Of a stretch of DNA of 40,209 nt, positions 1 through 9,088 are shown piece by piece; the first letter of the stretch is position 1, and the number at the start of each line of letters is the position of its first letter. The position numbers were made by a program, and so were the translations under genes. The notes under the pieces were generated by a model, which had not been told where the DNA came from, made no database searches, and was given only the letters and a program-made list of their open reading frames with translations. Origin of the DNA: STC-113 sp964618565 (GTDB lineage Bacteria; Patescibacteriota; Gracilibacteria; BD1-5; UBA2023); NCBI GenBank assembly GCA_964618565.1, contig CAZUBA010000016.1, positions 1 through 40,209 on the forward strand. Reading direction: 5' to 3'.

Positions 1-23
1 AATTTATCTTTATTTAACATTAA

Positions 24-52
24 AAAATCACCTTAAGGATTAAGGTGATTTT
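24..52. terminator. Rho-independent terminator hairpin
   Basis: A 12-bp stem (AAAATCACCTTA / TAAGGTGATTTT) with a 5-base loop, A-rich on one side and T-rich on the other, so it could work in either direction. It lies about 150 bases beyond the aspS stop codon and may end that transcript or one entering from the left of the window. Confidence 0.7.
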
Positions 53-96
53 ATCCTGCTAATGTAAGAAATATATTGAAAAAGATAAGAAAAATA

Positions 97-196
97 TTCA
101 TTTCCCAGCCTCCTTTGGATAAAGGGGGGCCCGAAGGATTATGCCTTCACTAATATAGGGAAGGTGCCCGATAGGGCGGATGGGTTACGGTACTGA
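97..196. repeat. GC-rich palindromic intergenic repeat element
   Basis: This stretch is far richer in G and C than its surroundings and is built of short inverted segments (CCTCCTTT/AAAGGGGGG, GAAGG..CCTTC, GCCCGATAGGGC). Its style resembles the dispersed palindromic elements found between genes in many bacteria. No ORF is apparent. It lies between the aspS stop and the terminator at 24-52. Copy number elsewhere in the genome cannot be seen from here. Confidence 0.5.
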
Positions 197-202
197 GGGC
201 AC

Positions 203-2047
203 TTATTCCATCCCCAATTCCTCCTTAACATCTTCTCTGATATCGATATGCAATTCTTCAAGCTGAGCAGCATCAAGGAAGCTTGGTGCATTCATCATTG
301 CATCTTCTGCCTTACCTGATTTAGGGAATGCATAGATAGCTCTGATATTGTCTTCATCTTTAAGTATCATAAGGAGCCTATCGAATCAGAATGCGAATCA
401 TCCGTGTGGCGGAACACCGTATTGGAATGCATTGTACATCGCTCCGAATTTTGATTTTACTTCTGCATCTGATTTACCGACAATTTCAAATGCCTTTGTA
501 AGCGCCTTAAGATCATGGTTACGGATAGAGCCCGATAGTATCTCATAACCGTTACAAGACATATCATATTGCACTCCATAGACATTCTCAAGATCTGGCT
601 CATCGAAAGCCTTAACTCAACCATGAGGCATAGAGAAAGGATTATGTTCAAAATCTACTTTTCAGGTTTCTTTATCCACTTCAAACATCGGAAAATCTGT
701 AATCCATGCGAAAGCAAGGGCATTTTTATCGGCTAGATTGAATTTATCTCTAAGAGCTAGTCTCACATTGCTCATTGGTTTTACAACTCACTTGAATGAC
801 CCAGCTCAGAAAAATATCATATCTCCCGCTTTAGGTTCAAATCTTTCTTCAAGGGCTTTAATTTCCGCTTCTGAGAAATACTTCAGGATCGGGCTTTTTG
901 GCCCTTCTTCTTCGTAGATAATATACGCTAATCACTTAGCGCCTGATCCTCTAGCGACTTCTGTAACTTCATCAATATCCTTGCGGCTCATAGATGCTCA
1001 TTCCATCTTCATGGCTTTTACGCATCCGCCTGAGTCAATAGCATCCTTGAATACTGAAAATCCGGAATTTTCGAATTCTTTAGTGAAATCCTCGAAATGC
1101 ATGTCAAAACGAAGATCTGGCTTATCAGAACCATAAAGGCTTTGTGTTTCTTTGTGTGATAATTTGATGAATCTTCCACCAACCTTCCAATCTCTTCATA
1201 GGAATTCCTTGACTCACTTCGGCATCTTGACATCCATGATGAATTTTGTAGGGACAAGAGTCGGAATAAGATCATTCACATATCCTTCTGCAACCTGGAA
1301 TATGTCATCTTGTTCAACGAAGCTCATCTCAACGTCGATCTGGTAGAATTCACATGAATGTCTGTCAGCCCTTGGATCCTCATCTCTGAAACATGGTGCA
1401 ACTTGGAAATATTTGTCTATTCAACCAACCATGAGCAATTGCTTATATTGCTGAGGAGCTTGAGGAAGAGCATAGAATTTACCTGGCTGAAGACGAGAAG
1501 GAACTACATAATCACGAGCTCATTCTGGGCTTGAAACAGTAAATATAGGAGTTTGGACTTCTAGAAAGCCTTTGTCAGAAAACCAATTTCTAGTGAATCT
1601 GTTCATTTCTGCACGGAAAACAATATTTTCTAATACTGATTTTCTTCTAAGATCAAGATACCTATGCTTCAATCTCACTTCTTCATTTGCTTCTACATAA
1701 TCTGAAATTTCAAATGGAGGTGTTTTTGCTTCCATTAGAAGCTCTGCTTTTGTAATTATGATTTCTATTTCTCAAGTTGAAAGATTGGGATTATTTTGAC
1801 CTTCCATTCTAGCTTTTACAGTTCAAGTCAGCTTAACCACGAATTCTGATCTGAATTTATCAGCCAGTTCCCATGCATCCTTATGATTAGTAGGATCAAA
1901 TACAGTCTGCGTGATTCCGTATCTGTCTCTTAAATCTATAAAGATGATTCATCCGTGGTCTCTTCTGTTGGCAACCCATCAAGCTAGCGTAACTTCTTGT
2001 CAAATATGAGCTTTATTTAGCTCTCCGCATGTATGCGATCTGTGCAT
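203..2047 (-). CDS. aspS: Aspartyl-tRNA synthetase
   Basis: Class II aminoacyl-tRNA synthetase that charges tRNA with aspartate; 614 aa, usual for the bacterial type with a GAD insertion. It opens MHRSHTCGELNKAHIG, followed by the OB-fold anticodon-binding stretch GWVANRRDHGG. Class II motif 2 reads FRDEDPRADRH, the later FEHNPFSMPHG matches the family, and motif 3 near the C-terminus reads FAFGFDRLL. Many glycines in these blocks, including HIG, the second G of DHGG and FGF, are TGA codons, so the gene is intact only in the UGA=Gly code. The stop is TAA. The MazG-like gene lies 32 bases upstream, so the two are probably cotranscribed. Whether the enzyme also charges tRNA-Asn cannot be read from sequence alone. 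Confidence 0.97.
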
Positions 2048-2079
2048 AATCCTATTATTATAATGTAAATTCAGTTGAT

Positions 2080-2358
2080 TTATTTCTTAAATTTTTTCTG
2101 GCATTCTATGGCTATCTTGATGCAATCTTCAGGATCATATCAAAGGTCATTACACCATCTTATCGTACAAAAAATTATATTTCAAAGCTCTTTTTTCAAG
2201 TCATCATCTGTATGAGTATCCATATCTTTTATGGCATTTCTTTCCCACCTGCACAAATCTCAGAAGACTTTTCACATCCTCACTATGATTTGTGAAAGGG
2301 ATAATTTCTGATCTCACCAAATACTGATGGCCTGATTTAATAATTCTTTGATTTCCAT
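2080..2358 (-). CDS. Small MazG-like nucleotide pyrophosphohydrolase-type protein
   Basis: A 92-aa all-helical protein beginning MEIKELLNQAISIWGDQ, with five in-frame TGA codons. The C-terminal half, KKELGNIIFCTIRWCNDLG followed by DPEDCIKIAIE, resembles the second helical pair of MazG-type hydrolases (ELGD..L.LADELG...EEA), which clear non-canonical NTPs. The usual metal-binding Asp of the ExxD pair is Asn here (ELGN), and the first acidic pair is hard to place, so activity is uncertain. It lies directly upstream of aspS in the same direction and probably shares its transcript. The fold assignment is an inference from helical pattern and short motifs. Confidence 0.55.
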
Positions 2359-2434
2359 ATTAGAAACTTAAAAACACTCCTTTAAGGAAGATAGGTCAAA
2401 ATATAACTGAATTAGGCAAAAAATCAATTATTAA

Positions 2435-2462
2435 TTGAAAAAAAAGCGAATGAGAGTATATT
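2435..2462 (+). promoter_or_regulatory. Candidate sigma70-type promoter
   Basis: TTGAAA, a 16-base spacer and TATATT, ending 27 bases before the ATG at 2490. The -35 overlaps a small palindrome, CAATTATTAATTG (2425-2437), in the divergent gap between the MazG-like gene and the membrane protein. Confidence 0.45.
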
Positions 2463-2489
2463 TTCTAAGTAAATTAATCAATTAACATT

Positions 2490-3809
2490 ATGGACATCAA
2501 TCAATTAATAAAATCAGTGATTTTTGCAGTCATCATAGCTGCTATAGGGTTTTCACTTTATAAAAAACCGAACTATAGGAAAAACGTCTTGAAAATAGTA
2601 AATGATATCTTGTTGGTTTATAAAAACTTTCTTCATTGGAATATATCAAAAATAGTGCTCAATACTTATGGTTGGCTTTTTTGACTGATCATATCTTCTC
2701 CGCTTATTGCATTTGCTATTTTTCTTCTTTTTAAAACAACTTCGTCTATTTGAAGCGAAAGCATAAATGCTTTGTCATTGGTTATCGCAAGTTGAGATTT
2801 TAATGCTATTTTAAAAGCATTATCAAGTTTCTGAACAAATTGAATCTGGTTTCTATTAACATTGCTTTTTGTACTTCTCATAATAATAGTATTTCTATTC
2901 ATTTTCTTATATTCTTACTTCCTGCTTCAGAATATTTACAAGAATTATCTTGAATGAAAAAGGCTTCAGATATCAAAATTCTCATCAATCTCAGCATTTA
3001 TTTTTATGTTATTAAGTTTTTGAATTTCTATAGTTTTTTCAGAAAACCCATATATAAGCATTTGATGAGTAGTCGGACTGGGAATACTTGCTTCGCCTTT
3101 CTTTATATTTTGAATGTTAAAATCAGAAAATCACTTCTTATCATATAGGCTCATTTGGAAATTCATATGAGTAACTTCGTGGGTATCCCTCTATCTGGCA
3201 ATTCCAACCTTACTCCTGATTATTCTTCTGTATTTGCCTAGGTTATGAATTTTCCAAGCCCTTTTAGATTCCAAGAATATTATTGCAACAGGCTTATATG
3301 TGATTTCATTTGCTGCGGTTTTCATATATTTCATCTATATGTGCATTAGGGTGCTTTTTACGAATCTTACGCTTCTGAATGATTCTGATAACATGGCAAG
3401 GCCGGCAAGAAGCTTTGTGCTTGAAAGTTTCTTGATAACAAAGTGAAAAGCATTGAAGATAATCGGACTTTCAATCCCCTTTTTCATGATATCGATATTC
3501 TTGACAGAAATGATGAACTTCCTTGGTTCAATCCATCCTTTATTGACTATTTTTACCTGACTTTTTGATTTTTTAATTATTTCTTGAATATGATTCATGA
3601 TCATAAATTCACTTTATGATATCTTCAATGAGTGAAATTATAACCTTACTAAAGAAAAAGTTAAATATGATGATGATGGATTAGAGCTTATTTCAGAAAT
3701 AAATACAATAGACCCCATAATTTTCACTCCGACTGAAGCAATAGTCTCCAAAAAACCTACTCCCAGGAAAAACAAAGTCAATAAGATTCCTGCAAAATCC
3801 AAAAAATAA
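2490..3809 (+). CDS. Polytopic membrane protein, function unknown
   Basis: A 439-aa protein with about nine hydrophobic segments spread from residue 8 to about 375 (for example LIISSPLIAFAIFLLF and ISFAAVFIYFIYMCI) and a charged cytoplasmic-looking tail rich in Lys and Pro (SKKPTPRKNKVNKIPAKSKK). It contains many TGA codons and ends at TAA. The start has no Shine-Dalgarno sequence (context ACATTATG). It runs toward the secreted protein at 3861 and shares a bidirectional terminator with it. I see no transporter or enzyme signature. It could be a membrane scaffold or an efflux-type protein, but nothing in the sequence decides this. Confidence 0.8.
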
Positions 3810-3815
3810 ACAATA

Positions 3816-3848
3816 AAATAACCCCAAGGAAATCCTTGGGGTTATTTT
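3816..3848. terminator. Bidirectional terminator
   Basis: Strong hairpin AAAATAACCCCAAGGA / CCTTGGGGTTATTTT with a tiny loop, with A and T tracts on opposite flanks. It lies between two convergent genes and can serve both. Confidence 0.9.
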
Positions 3849-3860
3849 AACGTTTGGAGA

Positions 3861-4727
3861 TTATTTAATTGCCTCAATTCTTTCTTGTGTAATTTGTTTC
3901 AGTTCTTCCAATTGGTCTTTAAGCTTCTCTGTTTTAGCTTTAGAAGAATAAACGTCGATTACATTCAAAAGCCTCTGCAAGTATAGCTTTTCTTTTTTTG
4001 CCAAAGTATTAGCAATTGACTTCCTTTGATTATCTGAGAATATTTTCTTTTTAATTTCTTTTATTTCTTGTCTTAATTCAAAATTCGCTTTTCTGAGATC
4101 TTCATTAGCCATAATTACTGCCCTTTTCTCATCCATGAATTTCTTGAATGCATCTATTTTTGCAGGATCTACATATTTTGAAAGAGTTTCAGTTTGCTTT
4201 GACAAGATTTCATTTACTTTTGCATTAAATGCAACCGGATCGAATGAGTTTGTCTTTACAGCTTCCTTTCATTCTTTTATAAGCGCTTTAACTGCCTCAT
4301 GATAAGACTTAAGGTCAGATTTAACATTAGAAGTAAGGGTTTTTAGCTCAGCTTTTGTAGTAGGCTTCTTCAAGAATTGTTTTATAAAGCCATAATCATC
4401 ATGAAATTTTGACCAACTTTCTAAAATCTTATTCCTATTATCATTTATCTTATTCCTATCTTCTCTAATTACTCAAGTTGAGGTAACTCCTGTCGAAGTT
4501 ACACCTGTTGAAGTAATTCAAGCACTTGTATCCAAACTTCAAGTAGAAGATACCATAGTTCAGGTGCCTGCGTCCAAGCTTCAAGAAGAAATTACAGTAA
4601 CTCATGTATTAGTAACGACAGAACCGGAATCAGTCAAAGATCCGGTCGATGTATCGGCGAATGACGTAGAACAGATGATAGAACCTGTTAATACAGCTCA
4701 AATAATTAAGGCATTCTTTGTTTTCAT
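3861..4727 (-). CDS. Secreted protein: signal peptide, Ser/Thr/Gly linker, helical domain
   Basis: A 288-aa protein. MKTKNALIIGAVLTGSIICS is a signal peptide with likely cleavage after STSFA (about residue 24). Residues 25-90 are a low-complexity linker of Thr, Ser, Gly and Val with TGVTSTGVTSTG repeats. The rest (about 95-288) is charged and helical with coiled-coil character (ELRQEIKEIKKKIFS, KDQLEELKQITQERIEAIK). Many linker glycines are TGA; with TGA as stop the gene would fall apart into a short fragment starting at TTG 4205. The ATG at 4727 was chosen because it gives the signal peptide. Its promoter region shares a motif array with the next secreted gene at 4891, suggesting joint control. 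Function unknown; it looks like a surface stalk or periplasmic protein. Confidence 0.85.
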
Positions 4728-4798
4728 ATTAAAATTATTAAGAAATAAAAATGCCCGCACAGTATATGATAGAGTTTTTTATTTACAATACATGTCAA

Positions 4799-4834
4799 GT
4801 GAACAATCGGTGAAGATAGTGAAAGAAAAGTGAA
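4799..4834 (-). promoter_or_regulatory. Phased GTGAA direct repeats upstream of the secreted gene at 4727
   Basis: Read on the + strand, GTGAA starts at 4799, 4810, 4819 and 4830 (steps of 11, 9 and 11 bases); toward the gene it reads TTCAC. The stretch GTGAACAATCGGTGA (4799-4813) is identical to 5666-5680 in front of the other secreted gene, at nearly the same distance from its start codon (72 versus 68 bases). On the gene side follow TGTATTG at the same 6-base spacing and a possible core promoter TTGTAA-N16-TATACT. Eleven-base direct repeats next to the -35 are typical of PhoB/OmpR-type response-regulator sites. Confidence 0.65.
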
Positions 4835-4837
4835 GAA

Positions 4838-4871
4838 AAATATAACCTCCTGGACCAGGAGGTTATATTTT
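4838..4871 (-). terminator. Terminator of the secreted repeat-protein gene
   Basis: Stem AAATATAACCTCCTG / CAGGAGGTTATATTT with a 3-base loop. It lies 20 bases beyond the TAG of the gene at 4891-5598 and separates it from the promoter array of the next minus-strand gene. Confidence 0.85.
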
Positions 4872-4890
4872 CTGTATAAAGATTAGAAAT

Positions 4891-5598
4891 CTAGTTTAGG
4901 GACAGATCATCCATTCTTGCCCTTAAGAGATCCTCAAGATGGAGCAATTTGTCTAGAAATCTTTGTTTTTTTGTAGGAACAAGACTTGAGTTCATTACCC
5001 TATCTTCAGTCTTAAGCACCCTTTCCAGAACAACGCTTATGTTTTTGCTAGTTAGTCTGGATATTAGGTTTTCAGCTTGATTTCTTTCTCTCTCGCTTAA
5101 GGAGTCTCTTCATCTTCTATTTGAAGAAGATGAAGAATTGTCATCAACTGATCCGTCGCCTCTTAGTTTAACTCCGTTTACTGAATCATCCAAGCCTGAG
5201 TGCCTAGGAAGGTTATCATCTACCGAACCGTCGCCCCTTAGTTTAACTCCGTTTACCATATCGTCTGCTCATGAATGCCTTGGAAGATTATCGTCAACTG
5301 ATCCGTCGCCTCTTAGTTTAACTCCGTTTACTGAATCATCCAAGCCTGAGTGCCTAGGAAGGTTATCATCTACCGAACCGTCGCCTCTTAGTTTAACTCC
5401 GTTTACCATATCGTCTGCTCATGAATGCCTGACTGAATTATCGTCGGATGATGAGCTTGAAGAAGGACTGCTTGATGACGAACTTGAAGAACCTCCTCCA
5501 CTTCATCCGCCACTTCCACCTTTTGCATAAGCGTTTGAACTTAATAGTGCTATACTTAATATTGCGAGAACTGAGTATAATTTTTTATCTGTTTTCAT
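4891..5598 (-). CDS. Secreted protein with four 25-residue tandem repeats
   Basis: A 235-aa protein. MKTDKKLYSVLAILSIALLS is a signal peptide, probably cut after SNAYA. It is followed by a Gly/Ser linker (KGGSGGGSGGGSSSS), a poly-Ser/Pro stretch, and four 25-aa repeats of the form HSGxDDxVNGVKLRGDGSVDD. The C-terminal 70 residues are charged and helical (SLSERERNQAENLISRL, then KKQRFLDKLLHLEDLLRARM). At the same repeat position Gly is TGA in units 1 and 3 and GGC in units 2 and 4, which supports the UGA=Gly reading from inside one gene. It has the same overall plan as the secreted gene at 3861 and a shared promoter motif. Stop is TAG. No known family recognised; a surface or matrix role is a guess. 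Confidence 0.85.
5142..5441 (-). repeat. Coding tandem repeat, 4 x 75 bp (2 x 150 bp higher order)
   Basis: Within the secreted-protein gene, four 75-bp units alternate between two types (GADDM and GLDDS), giving a 150-bp higher-order repeat whose two copies are almost identical in nucleotide sequence. This suggests recent duplication of a two-unit block, so copy number may vary between strains. Confidence 0.9.
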
Positions 5599-5607
5599 AT
5601 AAATTTT

Positions 5608-5624
5608 GTTACGTTATACGTAAC
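5608..5624. promoter_or_regulatory. Palindrome in the leader of the secreted repeat gene
   Basis: GTTACGT-TAT-ACGTAAC, a perfect 7-bp inverted repeat with a 3-base centre, 10 bases before the ATG at 5598. It may be a dimeric operator or a leader hairpin. It is absent from the other GTGA-controlled promoter. Confidence 0.4.
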
Positions 5625-5665
5625 TAGTATTCTATTAGTTTTTTTTATAAAGCAATACAGGAGTG

Positions 5666-5703
5666 GTGAACAATCGGTGATTAAGAGGTGATTACAGTGT
5701 GAA
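5666..5703 (-). promoter_or_regulatory. Four 11-bp phased GTGA direct repeats
   Basis: GTGA starts at 5666, 5677, 5688 and 5699, exactly 11 bases apart. The nearest pair is identical to the array at 4799. Toward the gene follows TGTATTG, then a possible core promoter with a TAGAAT -10. Such an array fits cooperative binding of a PhoB/OmpR-family regulator or similar tandem binder; no regulator gene is present in the window. Confidence 0.7.
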
Positions 5704-5883
5704 GATGCTTTAAGTAAATGATTTATAAGAACTTAAATGGCCTTATAATAGTATTTTTGGCTATTTTACGTGATTATTATAACATATTTCTGATATTTGG
5801 CAAGTAGGCTAAATATAATCAAAATGCTATAAAAAAATTGAGGAATATCACTTAATGATTATAATATGAAAAATAATTAAAAC

Positions 5884-7116
5884 ATGACTGACACTATATT
5901 GGAAATACCTCACTTTTCCCAGATTCAGAACACTGATTCAAGCATTGCAGAATGGGAAAAGAAGATCTGCTGACTAGCGTGCATTAAAATGTGCATTGAA
6001 TTTTTTTGCGGCCAATCCCCAAGCCTGGAAGAACTTCTTGAATTCAAAGACGTGGTTCTCAAATGATTATCCCTTCGTGATTGAAAAGAAAAAGAATATA
6101 CATACTACCTTCCTTGAATCTGATGGTTTCATTATGGTCTATTGCAAATAGCAGCCTCAAAAGGCCTCTACTGAAGGCCGCTTATGACAGGAAAAATAAA
6201 TACTGAAGCCAAATTCTCAAAACTGATAGAAGCATGATGCGCCATAATAACTTCAGTATCGTTGTGATTTGTGGCGAAAGAAAAGAATTGATGACATCTA
6301 GTAGTTGTAAAATGAATAAAGAATTGAAATTTCATCATAAATGATCCGATGAATTTGGATTCCGTAGAGTTATCCATTGAAGATTTTGAAAAAAGCTTTT
6401 CTTGAGCGATTATTGTAATATCAGATAAGGATTCAGAAGAATTTGCTTCAAATAGGGCAATATTCATGGATAAGATATCCTTTTGAGCGTCTAAAAATAC
6501 TTATGTGCATTTGCATGGCAATGAGCATCTTGCAGAATCAGAAACTTTAAGCTTCATCAGAGAAAATGCTTGAACCCTGCTTTCCTTTAAGCAGAACAAG
6601 GAAAGATTCATAAGATTTGAAATAGAAGACGCCCATAAAAATAAGGTTTTTTTGCGAATAGATCCAAATAGGATATTTGATGATGCCAATCTCGAGAAAA
6701 CTATTAAGGAAAGGAATTCTCATCTTGAAGAATCTCTTATAATTTTATCAATGGAAAAATGATTGCATATCAGGAACCATATTCTATTAAAAATCGAAGA
6801 AACTAATCCAGACATTATAATTTGAGTCCACACGAATAAGCTGCTTGATATAAATGATTTTACAAAGAAAACAGAATTTGTGCAAATAAATGAAAATTTG
6901 CCTTATAATGCCTTCATACAAACTGTTAACAAGAATGATTTCGATGATTTGAGTTCTATGGGCATCAACTGCGTGTATTATAAGGACTGAGAGAATGATT
7001 GATCTTTGTCTGATTATATGCAAGCAAAATGAAGGCGTTTCTTTACTGTAGAATCATGATATCATGATAAAGAAGTTTTTAGTTTGCTTTTGGAATGTAT
7101 CAAAAAAATCATTTAA
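5884..7116 (+). CDS. Peptidase C39-like domain fused to M14/AstE-like zinc hydrolase domain
   Basis: 410 aa, no signal peptide. The N-terminal 165 residues look like a papain-fold C39-type peptidase: candidate Cys at KKICGLACIKM (C29, or C33), then YGLLQIAASKG, AGCAIITSVS, His138 in GGHLVVVKG and Asp154 in INDP. From about residue 205 a second domain shows H211-x-x-E214 (LHGNEH), DPNRIF at 260-265 and H316 in GVHTN, the pattern of M14 carboxypeptidases and succinylglutamate desuccinylase/aspartoacylase enzymes (HGNE, D.NR.F, LHT). Zinc would be held by H211, E214 and H316. Several motif glycines are TGA. The fusion would let one cytoplasmic protein cut and then trim a peptide; the substrate is unknown. 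Domain calls are motif-based inference. Confidence 0.7.
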
Positions 7117-7157
7117 TCCTATATCCTTAAGGTTTAATTTTATTATAAAATCTATAT

Positions 7158-7910
7158 ATGCTCAATTGAAATAAAGAAAACTGAAATCCGCATGATTCAG
7201 AAAATATTCCTGTTTCACACGTTTTTCCAGTAGAATTTGCAACAAGCGTAGCAGAAATCCTTAGAGGAGAAGAAGAGGCTATTAAAAGATGAATATATAG
7301 TTCCATCAGACCTCATCCGAGATTCAAATATACCAAGCTGTTATCGGGTCTGGATTTCACTCATGGCGAAGTTTCTGTCATTGCCAATCATAAGGATCAG
7401 ATAAGCTCATTATGGATAACTTGACTGGAAGATACATGAATTACATATGATAAGGATAAATGAACCTTTGTTATCCCAGAAATCAAGATAGTCAAAAATC
7501 CTGAACTCCACAAGAATAATCCTCATTTAAGATTTGCCACGATTGTTTTTGAATATTCATGGAAAAGCGCAGACACATATCTTTGTTGACTTCCAAAATT
7601 TGAAAAAACTCTAGCTTATCTTGATTACAGAGCAGGAATTAAAGATCAAGACATTAAAAAATCCTCTCTGGACCAGAGAGGATTTTTGTTATTTTTCATT
7701 ATTCATTACGCGATTACTCATTCTTTTAATCTATACATATTTCTTCAGACTCTTTGTACGTATTTTCTATTTTGAAGATTCATATATACTGTAGAATTCT
7801 TAACTTTTCTTGTCTTCAGGACTCTAGAAATGATATCATCTGTAGATAGCGGAGCTTTAGCTTTTGCCAAAATATCAACTATAACATCAATAACAGTCCC
7901 TGGCTTGTAA
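7158..7910 (+). CDS. Unknown protein; ORF has no stop before its own terminator
   Basis: The ORF opens MLNWNKENWNPHDSENIPVS and runs 250 codons to TAA at 7908. The plausible protein part is about the first 170 residues (ending near YRAGIKDQDIKK); beyond this the frame passes through a strong terminator (7658-7686) and then 200 bases antisense to the next gene, giving unnatural sequence. So either the stop was lost, a base is wrong near 7640-7660, or the mRNA ends without a stop. The first part is rich in charged and aromatic residues with several TGA codons. No family recognised. Treat the true C-terminus as unresolved. Confidence 0.55.
7658..7686 (+). terminator. Terminator inside the ORF at 7158
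   Basis: Stem AAAATCCTCTCTG / CAGAGAGGATTTT with loop GAC, followed by TTTTTGTTATTTTT. Transcription from the left should end near 7690. The convergent gene's TAA lies at 7706, so the hairpin may also serve that gene. Confidence 0.85.
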
Positions 7911-8761
7911 CCCCATTCCTTAAGTACATAAATACCTCTTCCTATAAGTACGAATTCATTATTTCTTATAAGCTCATTATGGATTGTTGCAACTTTTACA
8001 GCTTCACCGAAATGATTGGAGATAAGATTTGTAAGCTCAACGAAGTGAATTGGCTTTTTCTCTTTTTTCATTACATAGATTGCTTTATCCTTAAGTGTAG
8101 AAGGATTAAGTATCTTCCATTTTTCAAGGCCTAGGAATTTTTCTTCTCCCTTGACTATATCAGTAAAGATATCAAGAATTGAATCAATAAGAACAGTTTC
8201 GACCTTTCCGAATTGTGAGAAAAGGTTTATCTTGATCATTTCATATAGAGAGGAATTCTCCATGATATCACCTTTTTTCTTCAAAATCTTATAAGCTTCT
8301 TTGTGTACCTCATTAACCAGCTTCTTGTTTATTTCAGGAAAGAAAAAATGAGTTCTGGCTCAAAGCTGAGGTTTTGATTTATTTATATTGAAGTTTGACT
8401 GGATAATCATTTCTATTACTTCAGAATTGATGTCAGAATCCAATTTCATCTCATTTATTAGAGATGAAACAATCCTATCTCTTATAAGAAGGCCCCCATG
8501 CATACGAAGAACTTTCTCTGATTCCTCTTGAATTTTTGATAATTTTGTAGTTTTGATTATACGTCCTATCTTCTTGATTCATACGTCTTCTATCTGCCTA
8601 ACTCTCTCACGAGTAATACGGTAGCTATTACCTATATCCTGTAAGGTTTCTTTTTCACCGCCAAGACCGATTCGTCTTGAGATTATCGTACGTTCTTTTT
8701 CCGTCAAATTTTGCAGAATACCTGTAAAGTCCTGCATGATTTCTGAATTTTTTGTTACCAT
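7706..8761 (-). CDS. Sigma-70 region 4 protein with C-terminal HARE-HTH domains
   Basis: 351 aa. Residues about 15-70 (LTEKERTIISRRIGLGG, then LQDIGNSYRITRERVRQIE) are a sigma-70 region 4 helix-turn-helix, the -35 reader. No region 2 is seen, so it is not a complete sigma factor. Around residues 195-265 a HARE-HTH-like winged helix (KKPIHFVELTNLI, then GEAVKVATIHNELIRNNEF and VLIGRGIYVLKEWGY) resembles the RNA polymerase delta subunit. A second, weaker copy ends the protein (APLSTDDIISRVL, then VGRNMYRLKEG). Three or more TGA codons must be read as Gly. The start at 8761 gives the shortest N-terminus before region 4; an in-frame ATG at 8908 is possible. Probably an RNA-polymerase-associated regulator. 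Confidence 0.75.
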
Positions 8762-9040
8762 CGAGGGAAGTTTTATATTAAAGATAAATTTAAAACACTG
8801 CCTATTGTATAATTTTTTTTCTTCAAAAGTCAAGATTATTTCACAAAAAAAACAGTTAAAATAAGAGCTTTGAAGAATAAATTTTTTATACTCAGCATTG
8901 ATAGGCATCCTTAAGCGCTTTCAAGCTTTTGAGATTATTGTATTTTTTTAAGTTTTTTTTATCAAAAATGAGATATGTCAAGTGGAAAAAAATCCGCTTT
9001 CCTTATATTTTGGCTTAAAAATAATAATTTACAATAAAAA

Positions 9041-9063
9041 ATCCCGAATTATCTCTTCGGGAT
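9041..9063 (-). terminator. Terminator of the membrane-protein gene at 9089
   Basis: Stem ATCCCGAA / TTCGGGAT with a 7-base loop; on the minus strand it is followed by TTTTTTATTG. The 280 bases between it and the regulator start at 8761 hold AT-rich sequence with no credible ORF. Confidence 0.8.
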
Positions 9064-9088
9064 GGTAATATTTGACCAATAATAAACA

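Noticed and set aside
1520..1735. Many short ORFs ending at TGA read as gene fragments or pseudogenes
   Set aside because: They join into full-length conserved proteins when TGA is read as Gly, so they are not broken genes.
5142..5441. Regular repeat array that could suggest a CRISPR
   Set aside because: Units are contiguous 75-bp coding repeats in one open frame with a signal peptide; there are no unique spacers.
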